A stretch of 64,000 bases of DNA from Dimargaris cristalligena (taxonomy: Eukaryota > Kickxellomycota > Dimargaritomycetes > Dimargaritales > Dimargaritaceae): assembly GCA_027576995.1 (NCBI GenBank), contig JANBQC010000066.1, forward strand, positions 1 to 64,000, read 5' to 3'. Position 1 is the first letter of the stretch; each line of letters starts with the position of its first letter. Made by a program: the position numbers and the translations under genes. The notes under the pieces are model-generated. The model was not told the origin of the DNA, made no database searches, and saw nothing but the letters and a program-made list of their open reading frames with translations. Shown here one piece after another: positions 33,727 to 44,750 of this stretch.

Positions 33727-35779
33727 ATGCCCGCCGCCGCCTCTTTTCGTCTGGAGGACTACGATGTCAGTCCCATTACCGGCTTTTTACCCGATTCGGA
33801 ACCCCTCACACGGCTACCCGACCCCTATTATGCTCCATGGGAGCGTCTCAATACTGATCTCCACGGACGACTCCTGGCCGGTAGTCTGCGAACCAAAGTA
33901 GAAGAGGTAAACTCACTCGATTCCCCCCTCTCTCCCCTTCCATTTTTCGACTACTTCATTTCCCTAGTCTGCGCGATCGCCCTCGGCCCTGACCGCAAGG
34001 CAATGGGATTATTTGCCTCTGATCTCCAACGTGGAATCCCGCTATCCTGCTGATTTCAAGCTCTATTTCTATTCATTTGTCGCTTACTCGTTATGTATGC
34101 CTTTTTTTTTATCCGTCGGCTATTGTACCCCCCCCCGCCTCGCCGACTAGCTGCCCGTCTTAGCCCTAGACCGCCTTACGACCCTTCCCGAACAACGCCG
34201 GGCGTTTACTATCATTGCCTTCATCGCCCATAGTTACGTTTGGTGTGACCCCCAGAATGTCCGTTCCTGGCTCCCCGCCGGCCTTTCAGTGCCCTGGGTC
34301 CAACTAGCCGATCTTCTGGAGCTGAAACCCGTCGTATGCTGTGCCTCGGTGGTATCCTGGAACTGGCGCAAAATCGACCAAGACGGCCCCTTGGACCTAA
34401 GCAATCTTGCCATTCTGCAAACTTTCGCCGGCTCCTTAGACGAAGCCTGGTTCTACCTCATCACCGCGGGGGTCGAGGCCCGTGCCGTCGACATGCTCCG
34501 GTGCATTCCCTCCACCCTACAGGCCATCGAAGACCGGAACCATGCCCAACTTCGCGCCGACCTGCAGATCTATTTGGATGTGATTTCCGACTTAACCCCC
34601 ATTCTCCGGCGCATGTACGAACACTGCGACCCTTATGTCTTTTACTGGAAAATCCACCCCTACCTAGCGGGTTGGAGTAACCAGGCCAAGGCGGGCTTAC
34701 CCCACGGCCTTTTATACCGGGGCGTGGACGACACTGACCTCGACGTGAATAATCCCCGGGACGCTGAAGCCCTCCTGGCCCGCCACCGGCAGTACGCCGG
34801 GGGTAGCGCGGCCCAAAGTACCGTCATCCAAGTGTTTGATATCCTGTTGGGCATCCAACACTACCCCACCGGCCTGCCCAAGGCGGAACGGAGCGAAGCC
34901 CAGCGGACGGACCGCAGTCTAAAAACCGGCAATTATCTGCTGGCAATGCGTCAGTACATGCCCGGCCCCCATCGCCGATTCCTGGAAGACTTCGACCAGA
35001 TCTGCCATTTAAGGGAGTACGTCCAGTCCCTGGTCCCCTCCCCATCATCGGCAACTGAACATTTATCAGAGGAAGAAGTTAGTTTACGGACCGATATTTA
35101 CCAGCTATACAATGCCTGTGTTGAACGAATTGGTCATTTCCGGGACGCCCATATCCAAATGGTCACGCGTTATATCATTAGTCCCGCCCGCCGGGGATCC
35201 CAGTCAGCCACTGCCCCACCAACACCCACGCCGACATCTCTATCATCGACACCGGCATTTTCCCAAACGGCTTCTCCCTCGCTTTCCAAACCCGACAGTG
35301 CCATTGGGTCGGAATCTATGGGTCATGACCACCACCACCCCCCCGCCGTAGCCTCAACTCCCCCGTCACCCTGTCCCACGGATGGAACGACAACCCCCAA
35401 TGAACCGACCGCGGGATTTATGGCGAGTGCCGCTAACCCGAACGTTGATATGCCGACCCCCCGAAGTTTTTCGTCATTCCTTAATATGCGTACCATCCGG
35501 GAAGCCCTTAACCGCGTTTCCCCCGCCGCAACTCCCAAAACCACTGATACCTCTCCATTACCCACACCCATCTTAAGTCCCGCCGGCTCGCGGACTCCTC
35601 TAGCAGCCTCTTCACTGTGGTCAGCGCCATCCCCCGCTACTTTATCGGTAACTGGCGCCAATAATCCACCACCCCCCGCGACTCCCGCCGTCAGTGAAAT
35701 CGTCGGGTCAGGGGGTACCAACGCCATGGCGTTCATTAAGCAGGTGCGCGATGAAACTAAGGAGGCCATACTTCCATAA
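33727..35779 (+). CDS. Indoleamine 2,3-dioxygenase (BNA2-like) with large loop insertion
   Basis: Two exons, 33727-33906 and 34151-35779, phase 0, give 602 residues. The heme enzyme opens the indole ring of tryptophan to N-formylkynurenine, feeding cytosolic NAD synthesis. Family hallmarks: GFLPDSEPLTRLP then WERL near the N-terminus, the IAFIAHSYVW helix, PVVCCASVVSWNW, and FRDAHIQMVTRYI with His394 as the proximal heme ligand. The C-terminal end GSGGTNAMAFIKQVRDET (from ~579) matches the conserved closing motif of the family (GTGGTxxMxFLK). Between YIISPAR (~407) and this motif lie about 170 Pro/Ser/Thr-rich residues, where mammalian enzymes have roughly 20-25. So this is not a C-terminal extension but an expanded flexible loop near the active site. 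The open frame continues through it without break, so it is likely translated. The start is ATG 33727 in an ACCACCATG context. Confidence 0.92.
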
Positions 35780-36569
35780 CTGATGCCGGTCTTTAGTTAA
35801 GCCGTTTCTCCTCCACCTTTCTTGGCCCTCGTTTATCACTTGTAGATGACCATGTATGGCCTCCAGGCATTTGTGGTGTCCCGGGTCACTACATCGGTTG
35901 GCATACAATCCCTACTATTACGAATCCGTTTTACTCATACTTTCCTAAACTCTTCATCGACTATTAGTCGAGGATTGTTTTTCTTAAATATATATATATA
36001 TATATTTAAAATGTGGATTTCTTTACATTTATATTTACCCATAACTGATTGATTACACATAAACTAACCATGATGACGAAATGGCTATAGGTGTATGAAT
36101 GCATATATAAGGCGAGGGTAGACGTTGATCACGCTTGACTAAGCAACACAAGGGTGCGGCGGTGTGGCATCAGATATGATAGCTGGGTATATGTACGGAA
36201 AGGACGAATTAGTAATATAAGCCACTAATAAAACTACTTGTGAGGATGGAGAAGTATCCGGTTAGTGCAACATCGACCTGAAAACATAACCAAATGAAGA
36301 AAAAAAACCCCCCATGATATTGAAGATTAAGTGACTGTTTATAGTTTTGGCATATATGTGTATACATATTATGGAGAACGAAAGAGGAAGAGTCTGAACA
36401 ATCCATTAAATCCGATTATTAAGTAGAGAACCCGGCCAATACGAGGGTATTAAAATAGTAAAAATAGATATGTGAGTGAATGGGAGTGGTGGAGAAAGGT
36501 CCATTTGGAACAAAGAGGGAGATGATGTGAGAGAGAGAGAGAGAGAGAGAGAAGCTGCCCTCGCTCTTC
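35780..36569. other. Convergent 3' spacer
   Basis: A 790-bp spacer between the 3' ends of the dioxygenase and VRG4. It holds an AT palindrome near 35986-36008 and a (GA)n run at 36529-36552. No gene seen. Confidence 0.5.
36529..36552. repeat. (GA)n microsatellite
   Basis: Twelve GA units just beyond the stop of the minus-strand VRG4 gene, likely in its 3' untranslated region. Confidence 0.85.
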
Positions 36570-37592
36570 CTAAGACTTGATATTCACGTTGATATTCTTC
36601 ACCGGTTCCATCGAAATCGGGGCCGGCAAGCCACTGGCACCGGAGCCCGCTCCGCTAGCGGCCTTTTGCAGATTCTTAGCGTGGGTGTAGACCAGACCGG
36701 CGCCGAACCCGAGGAGGACGGCCAAGATGCCACCGAGGGTGACGGGATCATCGAAGTAGAACATGGCGAACACGGCGATGGGCAATTTATTGAGGGCACC
36801 CGCCATACTATAGGTGGTGGAACTGGTGGTCCGGATGCACCACGCGGTACAGTAACTGATGGCAAACGCACAGATGCCGCTGAACAGATTGGACCGCACA
36901 AACGTCCAGTATTCGGCGTTGTGTTCGGGAGCGTCATAATAGGCCAGAAACTCGCCCCAGTTTTCGGCCAGCAGACTCAGGATCAGGTACATGGGTACGG
37001 TCAAAATGTTGTTGTAGTAGACCGTATCGAAGTCCTTGAAATTCACCACTTTCATGATTTTACGCATGTGGAGCACAAAGAAGGCCGACGAGCAACAGTT
37101 AGCCGCCATCCAAGCGTAACCCACGAAATTGAACTGCAAGTCGTTCCACCCGCCGACCATCGAACTCAGGACCATAAGCGTAAACGCCACCATCATCAAC
37201 GGGGTCACCGCCGCTTTGAACAACATCCGTTCGCCGTAGGCCACCAGAATAATGGTCAGATTTTTGAAAATGGTAAAAAGAGGGACATTGAGGTATTGCA
37301 AACTCTTGCCGCCCGTATAGAGCATCACCGCTTGGGTGATGGAGACGGGGAGCCAGGCGCGCACATCGGCGGCATTAAGCGACCGGTAATGGAGACCGAG
37401 GAACCGACCCAGGCCCATCAGCAAGACAACGCTGGAGAGGGCCTGGATGGCCAGCATGAAGAAGACCATGTGGTGCTGGAACCCTGAGAGCACGAACTTG
37501 TTGACCATGGTCATGGAGATGGACGACAGGCAGTAGGCCATGATCGGCACCGCCGAGTGGAGGGCCCCGCTGGATAGAGGCATGGTGGGCAA
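36570..37592 (-). CDS. VRG4: Golgi GDP-mannose transporter
   Basis: Single exon, 340 residues from ATG 37592; a second Met three codons on (37583) is an equally possible start. It exchanges cytosolic GDP-mannose for GMP across the Golgi membrane, supplying mannosyltransferases. About ten hydrophobic spans are visible. Family motifs include NKFVLSGFQHHMVFFML in span 2, the nucleotide-sugar motif FTIFKNLTIILVAYGE, and GALNKLPIAVFAMFYFDDPV, where GALNK binds the guanine sugar nucleotide. Length equals that of yeast Vrg4 (337). The C-terminus is short and cytosolic. A (TG)n run lies immediately upstream of the start codon, in the leader. Confidence 0.95.
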   Translation of the reverse strand: MPTMPLSSGALHSAVPIMAYCLSSISMTMVNKFVLSGFQHHMVFFMLAIQALSSVVLLMGLGRFLGLHYRSLNAADVRAWLPVSITQAVMLYTGGKSLQYLNVPLFTIFKNLTIILVAYGERMLFKAAVTPLMMVAFTLMVLSSMVGGWNDLQFNFVGYAWMAANCCSSAFFVLHMRKIMKVVNFKDFDTVYYNNILTVPMYLILSLLAENWGEFLAYYDAPEHNAEYWTFVRSNLFSGICAFAISYCTAWCIRTTSSTTYSMAGALNKLPIAVFAMFYFDDPVTLGGILAVLLGFGAGLVYTHAKNLQKAASGAGSGASGLPAPISMEPVKNINVNIKS

Positions 37593-37630
37593 TGTGTGTG
37601 TGTGTGTGTGTGTATGTGTGTATGTGTGTG
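37593..37630. repeat. (TG)n microsatellite in VRG4 leader
   Basis: An interrupted TG/TATG run beginning at the base next to the VRG4 start codon. On the coding strand it is a CA run. Confidence 0.85.
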
Positions 37631-39926
37631 GAAGGGGGTGGTTTAGGGAACGTCAACTTGGGAGGGCGGGGTCCGAAAATAACTATAAATATAGCCAGGA
37701 ACTGGATGGGTAAAGGTTAGTGAAACCACGGAGTGACTCGAAGGCGGTAAGTAAGTAAGTAGACCCCAATTCAGATGGTAGGCGAAGAACGTTAAAAAGG
37801 GCTAGATCATGCTCATCACCAAGATGAGGAAATTGGCACTAAACTAAGGATTCTCTAAACGGGATAGATCCTGTGGGGATACCAGATGAGGAGTAGTAAA
37901 AAACCAGTTGGATCTCGCTGCTATGAAGGCAGGGAGGAGAGCCACTGCTACTGGTTTAACTTCCTCCTGGTACATTGGGCCCAGAGCAACGACAGGGCCT
38001 CAAACAATCCAAATATTAACAAATTGACAAAGACTAGGTGGTAGGTTGGACATGCTCTAATTGAGTGCCACACACCTTCCCCTTCCATACTTCTGATCTC
38101 CAGTAAGATAATATAATAAACCAGGAACGGCGCGAACATCTTGATTAGGCAGATGTGCAGCTACCAGGACGGTCACCTGACCGGAAAAATGGACACATTC
38201 AATTCTCGCTGTCGCTCTAATCAAGCATGGTGACTTTTAGACAGCTTAAGGTGCATGGCACTATAATCTAGATTTGGTTAGGCCCTGGCGAGAAAACACA
38301 AGACATTGAGAAACAGCGGACCCGAAAATGAGTTTCAATACCAACCGTCACATCCAAGCTGCCTCTTTAGAGTATAGCCTACTCGAATAATTTAGTGGGC
38401 CCTATGGGTATCTCTTAAATCCCCAAAGGATGAGCCGGAAAAACGGGAGTTATAAGAATAAAACGGCAATTGATACGTATATGGCTTTTTAGGCAGGGAG
38501 GGTACGTGGGTTAAAGGTAGGGAGGGACTCGGGAGAATAGGGGCACGGGGGGCATTAGAGTTTCCTACCACCGGAGATGTTAGGAATAAGGGCTATAAAT
38601 GATAAGGTACTAAAGGATACTACTAAATTATACTACGAAAGACAATCTGAAAAATAGTAGGGTGATAATCGGCTGATGTATCAATGTATCGGTAATTCCG
38701 TCGTTATTTATACTACGACAGTGATAGTGTTACATTTGTACTGACGACCGACTGCAGTCCTAGTGAGACTAACATGGCACCAGCCTTGTCTGACGATAAC
38801 ATGCCTCGAAACCACAACAACCAGGGGGTCGGCCAACCAGAAACTCTGGTCATGGACGAAGGATGACCCCGGTCCACCGCTACAATTACCCGACTTCCGA
38901 GGCATTCATTACCAAAAGCATACTGGATAGGATGCAACCACGCCCCCTCTCTTCCACGGATTTCCTCCCAAAGACACGCCGCTTGATGGGAGCACCCCGT
39001 AACTACTAGGCGCTAGCGGTCGTGTTTAATAGAATTAGAACCAGCTTTATAAAAGGTGCTGCGGCTACCTTGTAGATGTTCCCTTAGTTTACCAGCATTT
39101 CTACTACTATTATATTACGTTGTTACATCTCCTTCACTATATTTCCATAATAAAACGCTCGTCTTATTCGATTATTCAACAATAGCAAGGATTACTACTT
39201 GGCAGCAATATTGGCAGAGATGGCCGGAGGTTTGTCATGGTTACTGGAGTATGATCCGTTATCGGGAAGTTAGTCGTTGGAATAGCAATGCAGCGGTAGT
39301 ATCGTCCTGTATAAGCCAGGTTAGAGTGCAAGCAGAAATGGGCTGACATTCGAATAGTGTGTATTCGGGGCTTGATCTGGATGATCAAGCACACCGTGTA
39401 TAATAGGGACATTAATGTCTGGAATAAATGTGTAAATACGGTTCAGACTCCTCCACCATTAGTGGCCAATGGTAACCATATTCAATCTAGGGCCGGTCGG
39501 CCTTGCAGGCTACCATTTGCCAGTATTTCAGAGCACTTTGGCCACGGCTATCCCTTGTTCCCTGAAACTCCACCCATTGTCTACTAGGAGTTCCAGCGCC
39601 CCCGAATTCGGCCTATCTGTACCTTCAAACATCCCCGCGCTTGCCAATAGGGGACTCCCTCCACATCCGCGGCAAACCATCCTGATAAGGAAGCCGAATC
39701 CGGCCCTCCTGTTTCTAGGACCAGTTCATTGCAGGTGGAGCGGCCCACAACTACATATACATCATTCCCTAATTTCACCAAGGCCACTTTTGAATACATG
39801 ATCCCATAGGTATTACACTATAATAAAGTCGGCCGCATAACACTCGTCATCTGGGCCGAAATACGCTGCCCCTCCACTTCGTTCATTTATTCCTCTTCCA
39901 CTCGCCTATATAACCATACAAACACT

Positions 39927-40013
39927 ATGGCCCATCCCAATGGCTACACTCCTGTATCGGTGCTTTGTTGTTTTTGGTTCTTTTTGTCCGGATGGTCGTT
40001 CATGGACAGTTGA
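39927..40013 (+). CDS. Possible signal-peptide-like short ORF (weak)
   Basis: A 28-residue frame (starts MAHPNGYTPVSVLCCFWFFL) 14 bp after TATATAA. It could be the remnant of a secretory first exon, given the secreted genes elsewhere in the window. Equally it may be chance. Confidence 0.15.
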   Translation: MAHPNGYTPVSVLCCFWFFLSGWSFMDS

Positions 40014-42854
40014 CTGATCAGCGCGTGTAATTCGACCAATGTTTGCTCTTGACCGTTAGTCTCTGGCCTATCGCTTCTTTCTTGGGCTTGGGGGTTTTAG
40101 GAAGCACAGTTAGACTACGCCATGCAAAAATTATAATGAAATGGGAGCAACACCAACACACACCATTATCTACTGTGGAACTGTGGTCGGTTCCCTAAGC
40201 TTCAGTCGCGCCACTGCCGGCCAGAAGCGGTCTAGTGGGGGTGGAGAAGGGTATATCTTTTTTTGATTCAAAAATCCGCAAATACACAGTGAGGAAGATG
40301 AGATCGCTCGGTATTCATAAAGAGTCACAACAATGGCTTGTCTGCTAAACTCAATAGGGACTGATTTCAGACTCAAGTGCTGGTGTTCAGTGGTATCGTG
40401 TGAAAACTACCTGGACTGAACGTTCACTCATTATGATATATTATGGATCTAACGTGATTGGACGGCGGCCCTCTAAAGACTCACTGTGTATCTATAGAAG
40501 AATTTGTATTCACCATGGTGGCAATGTTGAGAATCTTCTGCATATTCAAGAATGTCTACCCGCTTAAAAAAATCCAACTCGGTATACTAGGCAAGGACTG
40601 CGGGGTGTAGAAGCCAGGCCAACAATGCCCCAAAGCCATTCGAAACCGACTGTGATTTTGAAGAGTGTCTGAAACCAATCAATGGAACCACCAACGGGAT
40701 CGGCAAAGCTCCGTCCGGGGATATTAGTAGGAGGGGTCTGGATAATCTTAATTATAGGTTCAGACCATTGGACTGATGGGAAGACCAAAATACTCACAAC
40801 CCATACACAAATGTAAGTGGGGGGAATATAAGGTTACACTTGGCCTAAAACCACTCGCTGGTAAGAATGTGGTGTCGGGTTTGGCTAATCTGGGAATTGG
40901 AAAATTAGGTTAGAAACGACAATCTGTACTGACTAATGAGACGGTCCGTATACTCACCACCCACTCCGTGTTTAAAGACTCGCCAGTGGCACGGCTATTG
41001 CAAGGGGGGAGGCCCTCTAATTTGAATGTCGCTTTTTTACTTTGTTGTAGGCATTACAATAGCCAATCCCTTGGTTACCCTGGGCGGTTTTCGGTATCCT
41101 GCCAGGTAGGTGGCTGTGTGTGTTTCTTTTTTCCGTTTTTGCTACGTGAAATCTTCACTGCAACTTAACCAATTGCCTTATTATGTCGGCATTGTCTTTT
41201 CTGAAGGTGGTGTGTGGTCGTGGAAATTTATATTTTTTTTATAGATGGTGGAGCATAAACTGTTTGGCATGCACCTGCCTAACAACTAGCCTGAAGGGAA
41301 AGAGGGGGATTATGGGGGGGGTTCAGCGTTGTTTATAGTGAAGACCCACTCAACCTGGAGCTATTCTTGGGGGGCTTTCAATAAAAGTACATATTCACAG
41401 GGTTTCTCACCTTCCAGACTAGCGGCTAAGGATCCAAATTTAAATCGCCTATTCAACAAGTGTCCCCTGATGGGATTAATATCTCCGCATTATATAGAGC
41501 CGGGTGGCCCATGTCTCTCAGTGTCGCATTTTTTTAAATATACCGAGAGTGGAATATGCATAATGGCGATACCTTCATTGATTACTTTGGTTAAACTAAT
41601 ACCCTCGGTACATTCAATAAAAAGAAACGGCGGCAGCAAGGCGATTTGAAATGATAAAGAGGCTGTTATCCGATATGCCTATCAGTGGCTGCGTGGACCT
41701 CCCGCCCACAATGGTAGGGATGTACATGCAGTGTCTGGAACCATCGACACAGCAGAATAGAGTATGTACTTTGGGGGAGGAGAAGGGGTATTAATGCCAA
41801 ATGTAGATGGCTGATGAAAAGTTGGGGAATAAGTAAGTAGTTGGGGTAGACGGGGGAGCGAAGGGGCGGGGAGTTGGAGGCGCACCTATACCATACTTTG
41901 GGGCGTGTTTCATGTGGGACGATTTTCTGAACTGGGAATATTCCATATTTATTTATACCCATGCAGATGTGAACTGGTCTGCAGTACAGTCATGGCAGTG
42001 CTTATGAGTGTTACGTAAAAAAATAAACAATATATATAGTTTAGGAATCTAACATGTTGGTATGGGTGATTTATTAGAATGGGAATTGCGGCGAGGGGAT
42101 AAATCAGGTTTTTAATATTAAATATCGGCCCGGGTGGCATGAAACAAGATATAAGGGCAGTCACAGGGATCCGATTGTCCAGCCGATGATTTGATATGGA
42201 CTCTAAAGAGCCGCAGTCTGCAGGGCCGCCGAACCCGGTTATGTTAACTGCCTATGCAACCAAGCTGAGTAATCTACCTGACCCAGTCCAGTCTAGTGTA
42301 GTCTGGTTCGAACCCTACTCCACCCTACTTAACCGTGCCGTACCATACTGTACTATACCTTTATCATTTCCTTCACACCTAACCCACGCCACCATTTTAT
42401 TATTTCTATATACGCGAGGATAACAATGTGGGTGGGTGTGCTTGGCGGGGTTTTAAGGCATTGGATACCGCAATTTGCGTTGGAAACTAGTTTGCCGAGT
42501 TGCATAGGCAGATATGTATGTCATTTAACCGCTTACTCCAACCTCTATGACGCGAGGAGAAAGCCGAGGCAAGTTCCGCATTGCAGTAATGGCTTCATCC
42601 TCACCACCATATTCACCTCCCGCCAAGTATGGTCAGTTAGGGGATTACTACCCAGTCAGTCAGTCAGCGGCTCGGAGTCCTCCCACCAACCCTAAATGGC
42701 CACGATACTAACGGCGTTGGTGGTAGGGGAGGTGGTTAGTTAATCCAGTGGGAAATTCAGCGTAGATGAAGACCGCCAGGGGGCTGCTGGATGGACCGGG
42801 TATGATTCAGGTGTACCTGGGCGCCTAGACAGCTCACTCCCGTACACATCCACT

Positions 42855-42898
<44 letters not shown>
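42855..42898. repeat. (CA)n(TA)n compound microsatellite
   Basis: Ten CA units followed directly by about twelve TA units, in intergenic sequence. Confidence 0.85.
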
Positions 42899-44428
42899 AG
42901 CACTCACTCAGACACACATTTGCCCCTGCCTCTCGCCAACGTGCGCGGCCTGCTTGGACTATAGCGACAGAGATCCGTACACTATAAGGTTCCTTATAGT
43001 TTTAGGTAAACACCCGCATTGTGCACTTCACTTCGGAGGGGGGGAGAGGATAAAAGGATTACTGTGCGAGTGGATGGGTGGGAGTAATACTGCCAGCATC
43101 CAGGGTCGATGAGTGACCATGGTGGGTTATAGAGGATTCGTGAGGCGGTTGGGCAGGAAATTACCCCGCATCACTGGCCCAGGGGGCCTAACAGATTGCC
43201 CCTGCAGATTACAGACACTCCCCCCCAAAATGTGTCTTCCATTACCAAACTCTCGACCACCAAGCAGAAAAAGGATGCGCAAAAAAAGGTGGTGGGCGAT
43301 GAAGAAGTTGAGCACGATGGTCGAGGGGAACCAGGGCATTCGATCCAGTTGGTCATCATGACAGGACCAGGTCAGGGATACGATGGGTTCGAGAGAGGGG
43401 CACAGGATAGGGCAGGAGGTCCCAAGATGTGTGACCTACACATAGGATGGTCACTGCGGGGGGATCAGTTGGTGGAAGGTTGAGCGATGAGCGGGGGATA
43501 TAGGCAATTAGGGGATTCCGGGATATTCAGTCGCGGCAAAATCCCTGAATGAAGCTTGTCTTGCGGGGAGGAGAGAATAAAAGAGGAAGAGGCCTCCCGT
43601 GAAGTAGTAACAGCGGCTCCGTGGATTGGAGAGTGTGGACCACACGGCATGGCCTTAAGTGGGCGTGCGTCAGTGAATAAGGGGATATGCCTTTAGTCCG
43701 TAAAGCCCCCAGCCGAACGCCTTTTCCCAGGTGGATTTAGAGATGTGCGGGTGGAAATGTGGCTATACGAGTCTAGTTCCCCATACCAAGGGGGAAGATG
43801 TACCGGCAAAATCCTCCTATCCGACCTCCCAGTACGGCGATGGCCAAAAGAGCCACCCAGCAGGAACGGGTGGAGGAGATGCCCATTTCCACTTCTTCTC
43901 TCGACTCATATAACCCAACGAGTGGCAATCGTGGAAGAGAAGGAGTTTAGTTGGTTCGTTTCAGGTTGAAAAGCACCCTGGCCGACCAGTCACAGTCACA
44001 GCGAAATATAGGGGATTCTCTGGGTTGGGGCCAATCAGAGTGGTTCGTGTGAGTAGACTATACTCCACACTGAACGGAGGGGGCTGCTTATTTGGGTGAT
44101 ATGTATGTGTGGGTCCGGCGGCTATGGAATTGGCCCCTCCTGAAGCGTGGGCTATACCTTAGTTTAATACGCTGTTTCTAATTATATTCTCGGCGCAGGT
44201 GGAAATCCGACCGTACGGATTATATGAGTGGCCCTGGGTTCTGAATGGCGGAGGGGTTTTTGGGAGGAGAGGGGTAAGCATATGATATGCCATTTTTTTC
44301 TATTGCTCTAGAGTGGGAGATAGATCCATCCATTGGTCTATGAAGGTAGGTAGGTGAAGCTGAGGCTGGGAGGGCAGGAAGGACCCTTTTCTTCCCCCAG
44401 CCCTCTCTCCCCTCCCTTAACCCCCCCC

Positions 44429-44436
44429 TATATAAA
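44429..44436 (+). promoter_or_regulatory. TATA box of the MATE gene
   Basis: TATATAAA between a C-rich tract and GC-rich sequence, 315 bp upstream of the ATG at 44751. The implied leader is ~285 nt, pyrimidine-rich, and includes the (TA)n run at 44653. Confidence 0.55.
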
Positions 44437-44652
44437 CCCGGGGTCGTCCGCCCTCGACGGCCCCGCTTACTCTTCGTCCTCCCTCCCGTTCCTTCAATAC
44501 CTCAGTCCACTATTCCCTCCTTAGAGCCCGCGGCGGGTGGCTCGTCCCCGCCCTTCATTAACCGCTGTTCTGTCGACATCATTTTAAGAGTATTTGGCTG
44601 TGACCATCCCTTCGTTTGACCCCGCGCGCGCGCATCCCTCCCTCAACTCCCG

Positions 44653-44679
44653 TATATATATATATATATATATATATAT
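44653..44679. repeat. (TA)n microsatellite in MATE leader
   Basis: About thirteen TA units between the TATA box and the start codon, so probably transcribed as part of the 5' leader. Confidence 0.8.
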
Positions 44680-44750
44680 CCACTTCAACACCACACACAC
44701 CCGCTTGAATCGCTCAAGTCGCACGCGCGCGCACAGACCAATCAACCACC

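Larger units (their letters stand above)
37631..44428. other. Long gene-poor region
   Basis: About 6.8 kb with no convincing gene. Candidates examined include a 29-codon frame at 39927-40013 starting with a hydrophobic leader behind a TATA motif, minus-strand frames at 38.7-38.9 and 39.6-39.8 kb, and plus-strand frames at 42.2-43.9 kb. None has a recognised domain, and most switch frame quickly, as expected for decayed sequence. A (CA)n(TA)n run lies at 42855-42898. Confidence 0.5.

Noticed and set aside
42301..42325. GGTTCGAACCC resembling a tRNA B box
   Set aside because: The flanking bases do not form a five-pair T stem and no A box or acceptor stem is present upstream.
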